64,000 nt of DNA, from NCBI RefSeq assembly GCF_000003195.3, contig NC_012878.2, positions 21,032,771-21,096,770 of the forward strand, given 5' to 3'. Position 1 is the stretch's first letter; the number at the start of each line of letters is the position of its first letter. A program made the position numbers and the translations under genes. The stretch comes from Sorghum bicolor (lineage: Eukaryota; Streptophyta; Magnoliopsida; Poales; Poaceae). Below are positions 29,702 to 41,922 of the stretch, piece after piece. The notes under the pieces were generated by a model. The model did no database searches. It saw only the letters and a program-made list of their open reading frames with translations, and was not told the origin of the DNA.

Positions 29702-30909
29702 TGTTCACGGTTCTTAAGTATCAATTTTAGTTATCAAAAAAACAAAAGAAAGGACCAATATGCAAACAACACCTAGAATTAGGGTTTGATCTGACAGAAT
29801 TCCACGAGTTTTGTTGTTTATCTGTTTCTGCAGAGGGTTATTGGGAAATAAGGAAGAAAGGCCCACATGTCGGGATTACATAGAGATATCAACGCACCGC
29901 GCAATTTTCTACCATCTAGAAGACTCCAGAAGCCACGGGAACAAAGCGGAGGCCAAAAGGGGCCTGGCCCAGGGCGCCCGCCCTGAGGACCAGGGTGCCC
30001 GCCCCTTCCTGGATTCCAATCAGAACTCTTTTCACGGACGACGCTCCACCGACCTAAAGAATCAAGGATAACCATCCAATCAATGTCGGTTTGATCCAAT
30101 GGCTCACGTTCACTTGAAGGGACTATAAAACCAGACTCCCTGGCCCCTAGAGGAGACAAGTTCATCATAGAGTTGAGAGGAGCCCTCGAAGGAATCCCTC
30201 TCCTCTAAATAAAATTTCTTTTGGTGTAGCATCCAATGTGAGTAGAAATAGATCTTCTAGTTTCTACTAGATTGAGAGAGATAGAGTGGAGGTGTAGATC
30301 GGAGGAAGCCCGGCCTGTCGGTGTCTACTCCGAGGTTGTACCTGCGGGATCAAGTCTTCTAACCCGATAGTATTTCGACTTCTAAATTCTAGTAAGTTCT
30401 TGCTTTATTGTTCTTTTGTTTATGAGTTTACTTTAATCTCTTCGTGTAGAGCTTAGAGTAATCATCTCTAGCGTAGACGTGGTGTTTGGGCTAGGATACT
30501 CATAGATATTCCCTGACTGGCTGGACCGTTGTAGTAGCGAGGAACGTGACATTTCCGAGTTACCTTTGCAAACCATATCTCGTTAGCAGGAAGGATAGGG
30601 TTTATAGGTGCGGGTTGAACATCCTCTATGGTGTCTAGATTTCGTAAGCTTCCACAATAGAACAGTAGATCATCCTTACCAAGGTTAGAAGGAGATTACG
30701 GTTGTAGTCTTCTCTATTTATCACTCACATCGAGAAACGTTCTTTGTAGCCGAAAAGGTTAGTAGTAATAGACCGGGTTAGTCAGATGCACTCTTTCTCC
30801 TAGTGGTAAAAAAATAAATACGATACTCTGGATAACCTCCCGGGTGAAGTGCTCACCGATATCCGTGCGCTTGTGGATCAATTCCTTATTGCGTTCCCAA
30901 ATATCAACA
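29702..30909 (+). repeat. Family X plus-strand 3' LTR (1,208 bp)
   Basis: Begins TGTTCACGGTTCTTAAGTATC and ends AAATATCAACA. It is the inverted partner of 32570-33785; both share segments such as TTCTGCAGAGGG/TTCTGCAGGGGG, GGCCCACATGTC, the TATA region (ACTATAAAACCAGACTCCC here near 30122) and TACGATACTCTGGATAACCTC near the end. Divergence is clearly visible (roughly one base in eight in places), so the two are not LTRs of one insertion. Confidence 0.85.
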
Positions 30910-31425
30910 AAGAGATAAATGAAACTACTCCAAACCTAGAAATATACTAAAGCAAACAAAGGTAGCATGACAGCATTTATAGAGATCTACTCAAGTGGAG
31001 ATGAAGTAGTGTGATTAGTATTTAACAAATTGAGCATGTCTCAAAGGTAGGGACAACCAACATAGCAACATGGCAAAGGATGTTTTATGTAAAGTACTCC
31101 CCCAAGCTTGAATTTTGTAAAATACAAGTTTGGATGAATTTAATTGAATGTTGTATGATGGTTGGTTGGACATACCTTGTGCTTGTTATTCGTCCGATCT
31201 TCTTGCTCCAATCCTAGAAAGGTTAGTGACAAGAATACCCGAAGGAATATTTTTTACAATTGTCTTTATATGCTCAATACACAGGGCAATGTTGCAAATA
31301 ATTAAATGTTCATGTTATGATATGATAAGTGCTTGTTTTAGGACACTAAGCTTGTCCTTGGAAAACCATCAATTTATGTCAGCGAAGTGGTTTCCCCTCC
31401 AACGCTGACCTATATCAAGATCAAC
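30910..31425 (-). other. Family X minus-strand element, internal noncoding part
   Basis: Follows the stop of the 340-codon ORF on the minus strand. Contains minus-strand CAAGCTTGGGGGAGTACTTTA near 31097-31117, a purine-rich segment resembling those near 3' ends of grass elements. It is cut off at 30909 by the plus-strand LTR. AAGAG at 30910-30914 is a candidate target duplication of that insertion. Confidence 0.5.
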
Positions 31426-32448
31426 TCAACGAGATCTGGAATATTTATTATAGACATATGCATCGACAACCGCCCTTTTAAAGTTTTTATAAATAGAAAG
31501 GAAGAGGGAGTTGGAGATCTTAAATGTGGTGATGTTGGAGAGACCAATAGATTGGGAAGATGTTGCATATGAGTATGGAGTAAACGAAGTGGCTATGAAA
31601 TAAATTCCATGCTCATTAATGTTATCTTCATCTCTAATATGAATGTTCGGAGTTTCTCCTAGATTGGTCTCGCCTATGTCTTCTTCTGTAGTTGGATGAA
31701 TCTCATCTTCAAAGGGAGTTAAGAATTCACCATTTGAAATTGAGCCAAAGTCAGAATCCATTAAGGCTTCTTCCTTGTCCATCCATTCAATGGTGATAGC
31801 ACATGGATTTTTAATGCCCTCTAGCCATTGATATTGCTCTTCTCGATCCTCCTTATGGTCTTGGTGACTCTTATGCATGTGATGTCTAGAGAGATTCATA
31901 GGATCATCGGGAGATTCAAGAGAAAGAGCATAGTAGAAATTATTAAGCTCAAGGATGGGTTGGATAGCCGAATCAAGGGAATGAAATGTTTGGAAATCGG
32001 CTATTGAAACTTCATTTCCTTGTCTAGGAGATGATTCCTTCTCTATCTCTAGGGATTTTTTATGAAGACTAGTGCAAGAAGGATGTCCATGAATGAAGAC
32101 ATACCTTGCTTTACTAATAGATAAAGAAAGAAAGACTCTACCAAAGGTTATATGATTAAGACCAATGTGAAAATATCGAGAAAAAACATGGTCTTGTAGG
32201 GCTAGGTTTAAACCAAAATTTATAGAAAGATTAACAGATTCCCTAGGTGTAGCTAAAAGTTCATTATCTTCTTGATTAAAAGATAGGACCTCGGCTATAG
32301 AAAAGGGTTGATTTTGACCTATTGCAATCAACTCCGGACACAGATCATAATTAGGGGCAAAGAAAGGACTTGTTGACTCCCATGGTCTATGGCTGGTCTC
32401 CGAAGGTGCAAAGAATTCAATAATAGGTGTGGAATTTGAGTTATCCAT
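31426..32448 (-). CDS. Family X first ORF, 340 codons, unknown product
   Basis: Open frame from ATG 32448 (MDNSNSTPIIEFFAPSETS), 95 bases after the tRNA-Asp primer site, the place where gag normally starts. I recognise no gag capsid domain, zinc knuckle, protease or enzyme motif. Composition is acidic and Ser/Asn/Glu-rich, with a His-rich stretch (RHHMHKSHQDH near residue 195) and a run of acidic residues around 215-275. It is intact although its element is truncated. It may be a diverged gag or a family-specific protein of a non-autonomous element; I cannot tell which. Confidence 0.5.
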   Translation of the reverse strand: MDNSNSTPIIEFFAPSETSHRPWESTSPFFAPNYDLCPELIAIGQNQPFSIAEVLSFNQEDNELLATPRESVNLSINFGLNLALQDHVFSRYFHIGLNHITFGRVFLSLSISKARYVFIHGHPSCTSLHKKSLEIEKESSPRQGNEVSIADFQTFHSLDSAIQPILELNNFYYALSLESPDDPMNLSRHHMHKSHQDHKEDREEQYQWLEGIKNPCAITIEWMDKEEALMDSDFGSISNGEFLTPFEDEIHPTTEEDIGETNLGETPNIHIRDEDNINEHGIYFIATSFTPYSYATSSQSIGLSNITTFKISNSLFLSIYKNFKRAVVDAYVYNKYSRSR

Positions 32449-32542
32449 AAAGATGGAAAAATAAAAGGATAAAAGAATAAAAGAATAAAAGTATAATACA
32501 ATATAATAGCAAGACTTAAAGTTATCTCAACAAACCGTCTTT

Positions 32543-32561
32543 CTCCCCGGCAACGGCGCCA
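32543..32561 (-). promoter_or_regulatory. Family X primer-binding site (tRNA-Asp)
   Basis: Minus-strand TGGCGCCGTTGCCGGGGAG, eight bases after the LTR end at 32570. It is complementary to the 3' end of plant tRNA-Asp, a primer used by several plant gypsy lineages, and proves that 32570-33785 is a 5' LTR on the minus strand. Confidence 0.88.
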
Positions 32562-32569
32562 GAAATGCT

Positions 32570-33785
32570 TGTTGATATTTGGTAACGCCATTAGGAAATG
32601 ATCCGCAAGCGCACGGATATCGGTGAGCACTTCACCCGAGAGGTTATCCAGAGTATCGTATTTATATTTTTACCACTTGGAGAAAGCGTGCATCTGACTA
32701 GCCAAATTTATTGCTACAACCCTTTAGGCTACAAAGAATGTGACTCGATGTGAGTGATGTATAGAGAAGACTACAACCGTAATCTCATTCTAACCTTGGT
32801 AAGGATGATCTACTGTACTATTGGGGAGGCTCACAGAATCTAGACACCACAGAGGATGTTCGACCCGCACCTATAAACCCTATCGATCCTACTAACGGGA
32901 TATAGGCTACAAAGGTAACTCGGAAATGTCACGTTCCTCGCTACTACCACTGTCCAGCTAGTCAGGGGATATCTATGAGTATCCTAGCCCAAACACCATT
33001 TTTACGCTAGAGATGATTACTCTAAACTCTATGCGAAGAGATCAAAGTAAACTCATAAACCAAAGAACAATAAAACAAGAACTTACCAGAATTTAGAAGT
33101 CAAAATACTGAAGAATCCTAGGAGCAAGCCTCGGGTTAGGAGAAATTGATCCAACAGGTACAACCTTGGAGTAGACACCGACAGGCCGGGCTTCCTCCGA
33201 TCTACACCTCCACTCTATCTCCCTCAATCTAGTAGATCTAGTATACTCTCACATTGGATGCTAAGCCCTAAGTCTATTTAGAGGAAAGGTTATCCTTCGA
33301 GGGCACATCTAAACTCTATGATGAACTTGTCCTCCTCTAGGGGCTAGGGGGTCTGCTTATATAGTCCCCTCATGTGAACCTGGGTCGTCGGATCAAACCG
33401 ACATTGATTGAATGGTTATCCTTGATCCTTTAGGTCGGTGGAGCATAATCCACGAGACGGGACCTGATTGGTCTCTGCAACAGGGCGGGCGCCCAAGGGG
33501 GGAGGGCGGGCGCCCTGCCCCCGGGCCCGATCGCCTTCCCGTTCGTTCCCGTGGCTTCTGGAGTCTTCTAGATGGTTGAAAATTACGCAACATGTCAATA
33601 TTTCTATGTAAACCTGACATGTGGGCCTTTCCTCCATATTTCCTGATGACCCCCTGCAGAAATAGACAAACACCAAAACTCGGGGAATTCTGTCAGATAA
33701 AACCCTAAGTCTGTGTGTTGGTTGCATTTGGATCCTTTTCTTTATTTATTTGATGATTATATTTGGTACTTAAGGACCGTCAACA
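32570..33785 (-). repeat. Family X minus-strand 5' LTR (1,216 bp)
   Basis: On the minus strand it begins TGTTGACGGTCCTTAAG and ends AAATATCAACA, followed by primer site and ORF. It is an inverted relative of 29702-30909. A TATA-like ACTATATAAGC lies on the minus strand near 33357-33367. AGCGC at 33786-33790 is a candidate target duplication; the other end of the element is lost. Confidence 0.87.
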
Positions 33786-36622
33786 AGCGCCACCGTTCCA
33801 CCATGGCCGGTGGCGAGCTCACTCTAGTCCGTTTCAGGTCACGCAAAGGGGTTCATCGGGTTCGCCTTGAGTAGTAGAACGCGTAGGGGTGCTTGGTTCG
33901 CCGAAAGAGGTCACCGGCGGTGAGCTCCGGCTCGCCGGAGTTCTCCCCCTCCTCGGCGTGGCTGACGCGTGGGACCCGTGGCCCACCTGTCGGTCGCTCG
34001 TGCTGAGGGCAGGTGCACTGCACCGGGTGCACCTAGCTGGATTCCGGGGTGGATTTGAAATGAAATTCAGAAAATGATTTCTCATAAATGTTTTAAACCT
34101 TGTAAAATTTGTATCTTGAGATTTATGGCTTCAAAAATGATGAAATAAATTTTGGTGTGTTCCATAAATCCAGATCTACAGTTTGAGTAAATTGCATGTC
34201 ATGTTTGGACAACTTTCCTGTACAAATATATTTAATCCATGTTTTTGCTGATAATTGGAAAATGTGTAGTAATTAGAATATATCTCAGAAAAATGTGATT
34301 CTTGCTTTGTTAGCCTTGCATGGATGATTAGTCTCTGGGAAAAATATGCCACACACTATTTACTGTATAAATTAATTTATGATGATTTAATTGCTTGCAT
34401 GGCAGTGGTTTATAATTTTTAATAAATAATTGGATCATGCAATTAATCTAGAAATTTTTGTGGGTGTTTGTTATGATAGTAAGTAATTTATAAAAATATG
34501 AAATCTGTTGTTTGACACTTGGTCAACAGTAGGGTATTTATACTTAAGTATGTTGAGTAATCTTGTGATTTTTGTAGGCCAAACTAAGTGTCCAAATGTT
34601 ATGAAAAATTTGTGGTAGACTTCATAATTAACGAGTGGTCCACTGTAATTGTTGTAGAATTTATGGATGATCATAATTATGTGCTACTATTGTAAGCCTA
34701 ATAAAGGTTAAATAAATTAAACCTTGCTATGCATTTGATGAATAACTCAAATGGTGTTTGGTGTATCTTTGAAGCATCATGTTAGCTTGCTGGCTAATAA
34801 TGATAACAACTTGTAGAAGAGAATGCAATAGATGCTTATTTTGTTTGCAAGTCCTTGGATGATGTTGACTACCTTGTAGCAATATTTTCCTATGTCATCT
34901 ATGCACCATGTCATAATTATCCTGTCTTCACTTGCATAAGCATTGCACCCGGGCATCTCGCACTCCACTCATGAGCACACATGCATCATACAGGCTCACA
35001 GGAGAACGAGGCGGGACCCGAGGAGTAGGAGGAGACCCATGAGCAGGAACTTCCGGGAGGACCATAGTCGGAAGGAGAGCTGCAGTTGTTCCCGGACCAC
35101 AGGCCTAGCACGTTCGAGAAAGGCAAGCCCTGGAGCATTCTAAGTCTCCCTATTCTCGCTAACTTAATTGTTATATCATGATTGTTCTACTATGCTGCAT
35201 TTAAGTGGTAGGATTTGCTTGATACCGTTGATGCATACTTACTCCTCGATATCACCACCTGTTTATCTATCTTGTCCTATGTAGATAGGCTCGGAGTCTA
35301 TGCTTAGCTTGCTTAGTGCTGTAGAAGTCGGGTGATTTCCTGTCACCTGCGAGATATAGGTGGACACCTGAAAGTTAGCTGTCAATGCTATGATGAAAAA
35401 TAAAGTGTGGGAATGAACTTGAGACCGGGCAGGGTCTTATGGTAGTGTTGACCGTAGTGCCCCTGCCTGTGTCGATTAAGGACCGATCGTTGACGGCCTT
35501 CTTGTCATGTTGAACGCATGCCCCACACTTAGCTGGAAGGATAAGTCGTTCTGACCGCGAAACCTGAGCACTATCCGGGCCGGGAATCGGCCCGATGTAC
35601 GCGCTGTATTGGTGATGGTTGAGGAGAACGACGAGGGCGCGGCGCGCAACCTTGGTATACCATGGATACCTCGGTCGTCGGTACGGTCCTCAGGTACGGG
35701 CGGTGCCTGTCGAACCCATGAATTGGTCCTCGATAGTGCAATACGGTGACCTGTAGCTCACTTGATCAGTGAGTGTGGTTTGTGTGGGGAATAAACTCGC
35801 TAGCTGGTCAGAAATCGATTCGAATCGCCATCGCTCCTAGATAGTGCGCACTTTACATGAGCTTCGACCTCGTAGTAAGGACTATGAAACACTTGGGTTA
35901 TGATAAGTAATGTTTTGTGAATGCTATGATAAGGTACTATCATATCACGACACTTGTTTGCAATAGTACAGGTGCTAATCTAGATGATAGGTACTAATAC
36001 CTAACTTGAGCTAATTAAAGAAAAAGGGGAATTTGTTAGGATATACTTCTAGTTGGGTAACGCTTTTACGCAAAAAGGTTTCAGCTACCCCACTATACAG
36101 CCTTCATGATCCTTGAAGAGTCTTTTATTTGTGGTTTATGACACGTAAGTCTAGCTGAGTACATTCTCGTACTCAGGGTTCTATTCCCATGTTGTTTTGA
36201 GATGGGCAGATGTATTATGGTTATTACATTCACTACTTGTACCCAGCAATGGGTGATGACTAGACCAAGGGCGATGGTCACTCTACCTCCTCTTTTGCTT
36301 TTGTGGGAATGATCAAACTATGGCACTGTAACAGGCTAAGTGTGTGTTATTTTAAAAGTATGAAGCTTCCGCAACTTGAGAACTTGGTTTGTAATAACTT
36401 TAAGTGAACTCCGATGTATGTGATGAATGTTGCGAACTGGATGTAATTGTGAACGGTGATCGCTGAACTTGTTACGATCTTGGCTGGATGTATGAGTTGT
36501 GGTTTGAAATCCTTTGAGATTTCACGGACTACGGAGATTATATGGGCTTAAGCTTGATGGTTCGACTGTGCAAATGGTCACTATTAGGCTTAATCTCTTA
36601 TAATTTGGGCGGTTTTGTTACA
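33786..36622 (+). mobile_element. Truncated long LTR, plus strand (solo or 3' LTR)
   Basis: About 2.8 kb with the look of a long gypsy LTR: a GC-rich segment at its left (33790-34050), an AT-rich middle (34080-34900), the GAGCACACATGC...GGCAAGCCCTGGAGCA segment typical of grass LTRs (34970-35140), and an end in GGCGGTTTTGTTACA at 36622. Its 5' part is missing because the family X element inserted at 33785. No primer site follows 36622, so it is a 3' or solo LTR. ORFs inside are short and without motifs. Confidence 0.6.
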
Positions 36623-39095
36623 TTCTACACTTCACCATGACAGTGGACAAATCACCCTCCAAGACATAAGGTGCAATTATCCAAGCCTCATGTAACTTTA
36701 AACTACATTCAACATCTTATACCATGTTGCTAACGGTCTTGGTTATCCTTACCTTATGTCATGCTTAATTTGCTAAATTTAATACATATAAAATACACTT
36801 TTGGTTCACCTACATATTCTTGGTTCTATTTGAATAAATATCTTTAGTCTTTTGAACTTCCTAACTCTTTTATAAGTATGCTTTAGAATATTACTTAAGC
36901 ATTATAACATCAAAGCATATTTGTATAAGAATTTGGTTGTATATATAGAATATCCTCTCCTGTATAAAAATACTTAAATCATATTAGGAGACTTCATAGA
37001 ATCAAATCAAGGTTAGGGGTATTCTTTGAATTTATATCTTTGCCTGAACCTTGTTTGAAAAATTTGAAATAATGGTGAATCATTTAAAACACGGGCTACG
37101 ATTTAATCATTAACTCCTTGGAACACACTATCCATACTTTAAATAAATAGTATATTATTCCGGGTATGTGTTGTCTACTAATCCCTTGTAGAGAAAAAAA
37201 TAATAAGAGAACCAGAAGTCTGGAAGAGTGAGAAAGGAGTAGAACATACGAGACAAGATGCTAAGAAACAACTCAAGATGCAATGAAGAAAAAGACCATT
37301 GAATTTCATCTACCTTCTACCATATGGTGTCCTCATGCTCCAGTAATAAAGGTAAAATATTAAAGGAGTAAATTGAAGTACTCGATTAATGAACCACTAT
37401 AAGGAGGAGTCCAATTCGAAGGACTCAAAACATCGAACCCTCGTCGGGAGGAAGCATCGGTAGTTATCCATATTTACTTTTTTGCATTGCATGATTTATT
37501 CTCTTTTTAGCATGTTTACTTTTCAATATTAGTATTGCATAGAAAATAAATAAAAATAAATAAATAAATAGGTATGCATTAGGTGGCATTCATGCAATTG
37601 AAAAAAATTTAAGCCCCATGTGAAACCCTTGTAGTGTAAAAGCTGTTGGAGTTCTCACTCTGGTGGCCTACAAAATAAAAATATATATCCTTCAGTTGCA
37701 CGTTATGCATATGAACCCATAAAATCTAAAATATTAATTGAGCATCCTGCTACAATAATGTAATCATAAAGCTACTTTGAAACCTCTACAACATCCAAAC
37801 CTCTAAAAAGGTTGATCATTAACTCTTTATCCTAATACCACTCCTTGAGTTTTGGTGTTCTCTGAGAGTTTTCTGCAGGATGACTCCAAGAGCCAGCTCA
37901 CTCAGGAATCGTCATCTTCATCACTCGAAGCACATCTTTTCGACACACAGCTGACCACTGTATGAAGGAAGAATCTTCTTGGATAATAAGATTGAAGTAT
38001 TCATAGCGACCCTTGCTCTTACAAATATGAGCACCTCTATGAGGACCACTCAACTTCAATTCTTAACTACGACAACATCCAGCTTAGGGGAGAGCATCCC
38101 TTAGTTATTAGGTAAGTATACCTATGCGATTATCGAGTCTATCATATAGCCATAAAATACCAAAAATATGTGGGCACATGAAGGTCCATGTCTATAGAGT
38201 CTTTTGTGAGACCATTAGTCTAAAATAAATAAAAAAGATGAATGATCATTGAAACTAAATAAAGATAATTTAATTGTTTATCAACGTGTGATCATAGAGT
38301 GTGTTTACAATTCTATCTAGTTTATTAAGAGTCAAATAAGAACTAAAGAACAATAAAATTTTGTCTTGGAGATGATGAATAGTTGCTTTGTCGTAATTCC
38401 TTTCAAGTGCCTAATTTTCTACCTTAAATTCTCCCGATTTTTGGATGACTGTTTGGATATAAGAATTTACTCTGAACCTAAAACTTGTGGAGACATATGC
38501 TTGAGCTAAGTCTAGGTGATTAAGGGATATGAGATGAGAAATTCTGAGCTACTATTTATCTTATTCCTAGCAATACTATGTTCTAGAGATTTATCTTTTA
38601 AAAACTGAGAATCTTACATGATGAGCTCTTGTATGATAAGATTTGAATTCCTACCAAAGCAATATATGATATACATTTAGAATAGCAAAACCTCTGTTCA
38701 TTTATACTACTTGCTTTGCATTGAGTTCAGTCAACCTTTGTTGTATACCTTATGAGATTCTTGTCATGCTTTTTTAATCAAGAACACTCATACACTCCAC
38801 CAACACATGCATTGCTCCTATCTTGGGAGTAAGCGCCATCATTTTCCACTTTCATCCAGATCCACCTCAAAATTGTTTTTTCTACACTGGGAGTAAACAC
38901 CAAAAATATACTATACCCTACAGGACAACCTCTATTTAATTGCTCTAAGTTCTTATCATCTCTCCAAATCATTTATTGTATTCAAAGAATGCATGTGGCT
39001 ATGCAAAAGAAAAGGTATTGGAAAAAAGAGGGAGTTAAAAAAATGGACAAGTGTCCAGGTGATTAGAACAATGGGTACTTAGATACTCGCCTCTT
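36623..39095. other. AT-rich noncoding retroelement remains
   Basis: No convincing gene. A part (about 38680-39060) resembles 26220-26480 in the family X region, sharing phrases such as GGCTATGCAAAA and AAAATGGACAAGTGTC, so I read it as the noncoding 3' internal region of a related LTR element. A short (AAAT/AATA)n tract lies near 37545-37570. Confidence 0.45.
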
Positions 39096-39660
39096 GTCAC
39101 ACCCAGTTTTAATGAACAAAACCAGGCTAGCCATATGTGTGCGCCTAGAAAGTCCACACATACAACAACAGAAGCAATAATATCAGAGACAATGTTATAT
39201 AGCGAAAACATACTTATAATTAACACTTACATCAAAGAATCACGGAACAGTAACTAATCTTTAGGCTCAATTTTCACAGGGACAGTTGACTGGGGGTAAC
39301 ATATGCCTAGCACTTCTTGTATCCTGAGAATGTCCTTCGTGACTCCATCGCTCTTCTAATCAACTCTTACTAGCAAACTGGAGTGGTGGGAAATAGCAAG
39401 GGTGAGCACATGTCGTACTCAACAAGTATAACCAGGGGTTCATGAGGTTCAATAAACTAACACTGGTTTCACTGCATTTAGCTTTTATATATAGATAGCA
39501 GGTTCATATTTAGGTACCAAATGTCAAGGTAGGATATTAAATCCCATAACCACATGATCAATGTATACAAGAAATAAGAATAACACATATAAACAACATA
39601 ATAAACCATCATTTATCATCATTAATCATGTTCATCACTGTCCATCTATTCTATCAGTTT
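39096..39660 (-). mobile_element. LTR end fragment, minus strand
   Basis: Starts TGTCACACCCAGTTTTAATG, whose reverse complement is a typical long-LTR terminus (AAAACTGGGTGTGACA). Inside, GTACTCAACAAGTATAACC parallels GGTACTCAACAAGACTTACC of the Element 2 and 3 LTRs. Probably the terminal piece of a Tekay-like LTR whose remainder is gone; the right border is uncertain. Confidence 0.45.
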
Positions 39661-40518
39661 TCCAGGCTGGACTCCATGGGGCCGCCACCAAAGGAATAGT
39701 TGGTGTTGCACCTTGTCTTATTCACCACCTCCGTCGCCTCAAGATGAGGGAGCCTCCTCCGGCTAGTGCCGCCCTCGCCGCTGTTGCCACGGGTTCCGCG
39801 CTCCATCTCCAGGCCTCGCCGCCGCACAATCCGCCTTGCCAAAAGCCCTCGCCTAACCGACTGTGGAAGAAGAAGGGACGAGGAAGCCAAGAAGAGTGAA
39901 ACCGCATCGAGTAGGTGGCCGTGCTCAATATGGGTCGGCTAGTTACCAAAATAACCCTCACCGATGCACAATAATGAAGTTGAGTTCAGTTTATTTTCTC
40001 ACAAATATAGTTGAGATCAAAGTTTGCCTTTTTTAAAAGGAGACCTCTTCGCTGCACGACTAGGACATGTTTTACCTTTTTAAATGGACCTACGGATGCT
40101 TCCCAAATGAGAAACAAACATAGGTCTAGTGGAAAATGTTGGCTTCACGAGCGCTACAGTTCCTCGTTCGATTCCTAGATTGTTGCCTTTTTGGCTGGTG
40201 ACGTGTGTGGTTCCAAGTTTGATTCTTGGCTATGCTGCCATTTTTTTGCCACCAAAAATGCACCAATAGCAAAAGAGCACCCGCACGAAGCTTTGAACCC
40301 AACACCTCAAGTCTTACAGATTGTTGCACTAACCATTTGTTCGCGCCGCCAATCCAAGCAACCTCATTGACGATCTCGATTGGAACTTTGAAGCTACACC
40401 CATCGATCTACATCTCTACGCCGCCACTGATAAGTACATTGTCTCGACCTAAACCCTAAACCCTACTTCATGCTAGATCATGATCGACCTTGTTGCGCTC
40501 ATCTATATGCAGATCTCA
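39661..40518. other. Unassigned stretch ahead of the CACTA transposase
   Basis: Contains a GC-rich 230-bp block (39670-39900), then AT-rich DNA, and a telomere-like CCTAAACCCTAAACCCTAC at 40448-40466. It could be the 5' region of the CACTA element, but I see no CACTA terminal repeat, and no protein motif in the ORFs here. Confidence 0.35.
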
Positions 40519-41922
40519 ATGTCATCACCCGAAGATAGGAGTTGTATGCGCTTGCCTCAACATTCGAAGGCGTGGAAGGCAAAATTCCAAAGTTTTGTAG
40601 AAACCTTTGGCACATCAGCAAAGCAAGCTGGGGGATCTATTCTGTGCCCACATGCTCAATGTTAATATATGACAAGATGTAGTGACATGTTTCAAATTCA
40701 TCTTCATTTAGTTTCTAAAGGGTTTCCTGATTGTTACATCAATGAATTCGAAGGCCAACAAACTTCTTCATCAGCTGAGGGATGTGTGGATCCTGGTGTC
40801 AATCCTGATCTGAATCTAGCTATAACAGAACCTAAAGATGAACAACCTATTGATGATGATGTAGGCAATGATGAAGCAGTACCCCCTTATTTTGGAGAAG
40901 ACGATGAAGAAGACATAAGCGATGACCCTGCTGCCACTAATACTATGATTAGAAACATTATCAGTGCCTCTATACATGGAGAAAGCCAAGATGACAAACC
41001 AAATAGGGATGTAGAGGTATTTTTGAAATTATTAGAGGAGGCAAAGAAGGAATTGTATCTAGGATGCAAAGAGGCAACTAAGGTTTCTTTTATTGTGCAT
41101 GTATGGTATTAGTAATGCATGTTTGGAAGCCATACTTAAACTGTTTTCAATGATTCTCTCTGAAGGCCATTGTATCCCTGACTCCTTGGATAAAGTTCAA
41201 AAGGTGGTTCGAGATCTAGGCTTGGACTATGTCAAGATACACACCTACAAGAATGATTGTGTGTTATTTTTCAAGGAAAATGAAAAGCTGCAGGAATCCC
41301 CCACATGTGGGGAGTCTAGGTGGAGAGTTGTTGAGAACACCTCAGATGGTGCTACTTTCAAGAAGCGGCTTCCAGTGAAGATCCTACGCTACGTTCCTCT
41401 TAATCCTCGGCTATAAAGAATGTATATGTCGAAGAGCACATAGGAGGACATGGAATGGCATAAGAAAGAGAGGGTCAATGATCGAAAAATGTGTCACCCT
41501 GCTGACTCAAAGGCATGGAAGAATGTGGATGAAAAATATAGCTGGTTTGAAAAAGAAGCTCGTAATGTTAGGCTGGGTCTTGCTTCTGATGGCTTCAATC
41601 CCTTCGGGATGCAAAGTACAACCTACTCCATATGGTCTGTTGTCCTAATACCTTACAATTTGCCTCCTTGGTTGTGTCAGAAACAATGTAAGTGGTTAAG
41701 GTCAATGTTGATCCCTGATCCAAAATCTCCTGGAATGGATATTGACGTATATTTGAGGCCCCTTGAATTAGAGCTCAAGGAGCAATGGGAAAATAGTGTT
41801 ACAACATGGGATGCACAAACTAGGAAGAACATTAAATTATGTGCTATTTTACTTTGGACAATTAATGACTTTCCAACATATGCTATGCTGTCTGGTTGGA
41901 GCACAAAAGGAAAGTTTGCATG
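40519..41922 (+). pseudogene. CACTA (En/Spm) TNP2-type transposase fragment
   Basis: The transposase cuts and pastes CACTA DNA elements. From ATG 40519 the frame starts with a transposase-associated domain (DRSCM, SILCPHAQC, then after TAA 40663-40665, HLVSKGFPDCYINEFEG). An acidic linker follows (EDDEEDISDD). After a frame change near 41095 comes the TNP2 core: RWRVVENTSDG, PLNPRL, MEWHKKERVND, RLGLASDGFNPFG, YNLPPWLC, LIPDPKSPGMDIDVYLRPL and TINDFPTYAMLSGWSTKG. Stops at 41414 and 41441. The gene is cut at 41922 by the Element 3 LTR; the rest should lie right of the window. The order and motifs match the Transposase_21 family. Confidence 0.85.

Noticed and set aside
33786..36622. Search for tRNA or host gene within the long LTR stretch
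   Set aside because: Only short ORFs and LTR-like composition; no cloverleaf or coding motif seen.
39561..39899. Possible small host gene in the GC-rich block near 39700-39900 (both strands open)
   Set aside because: Spans the end of an LTR fragment, is short and motif-free on both strands. I could not support either direction.
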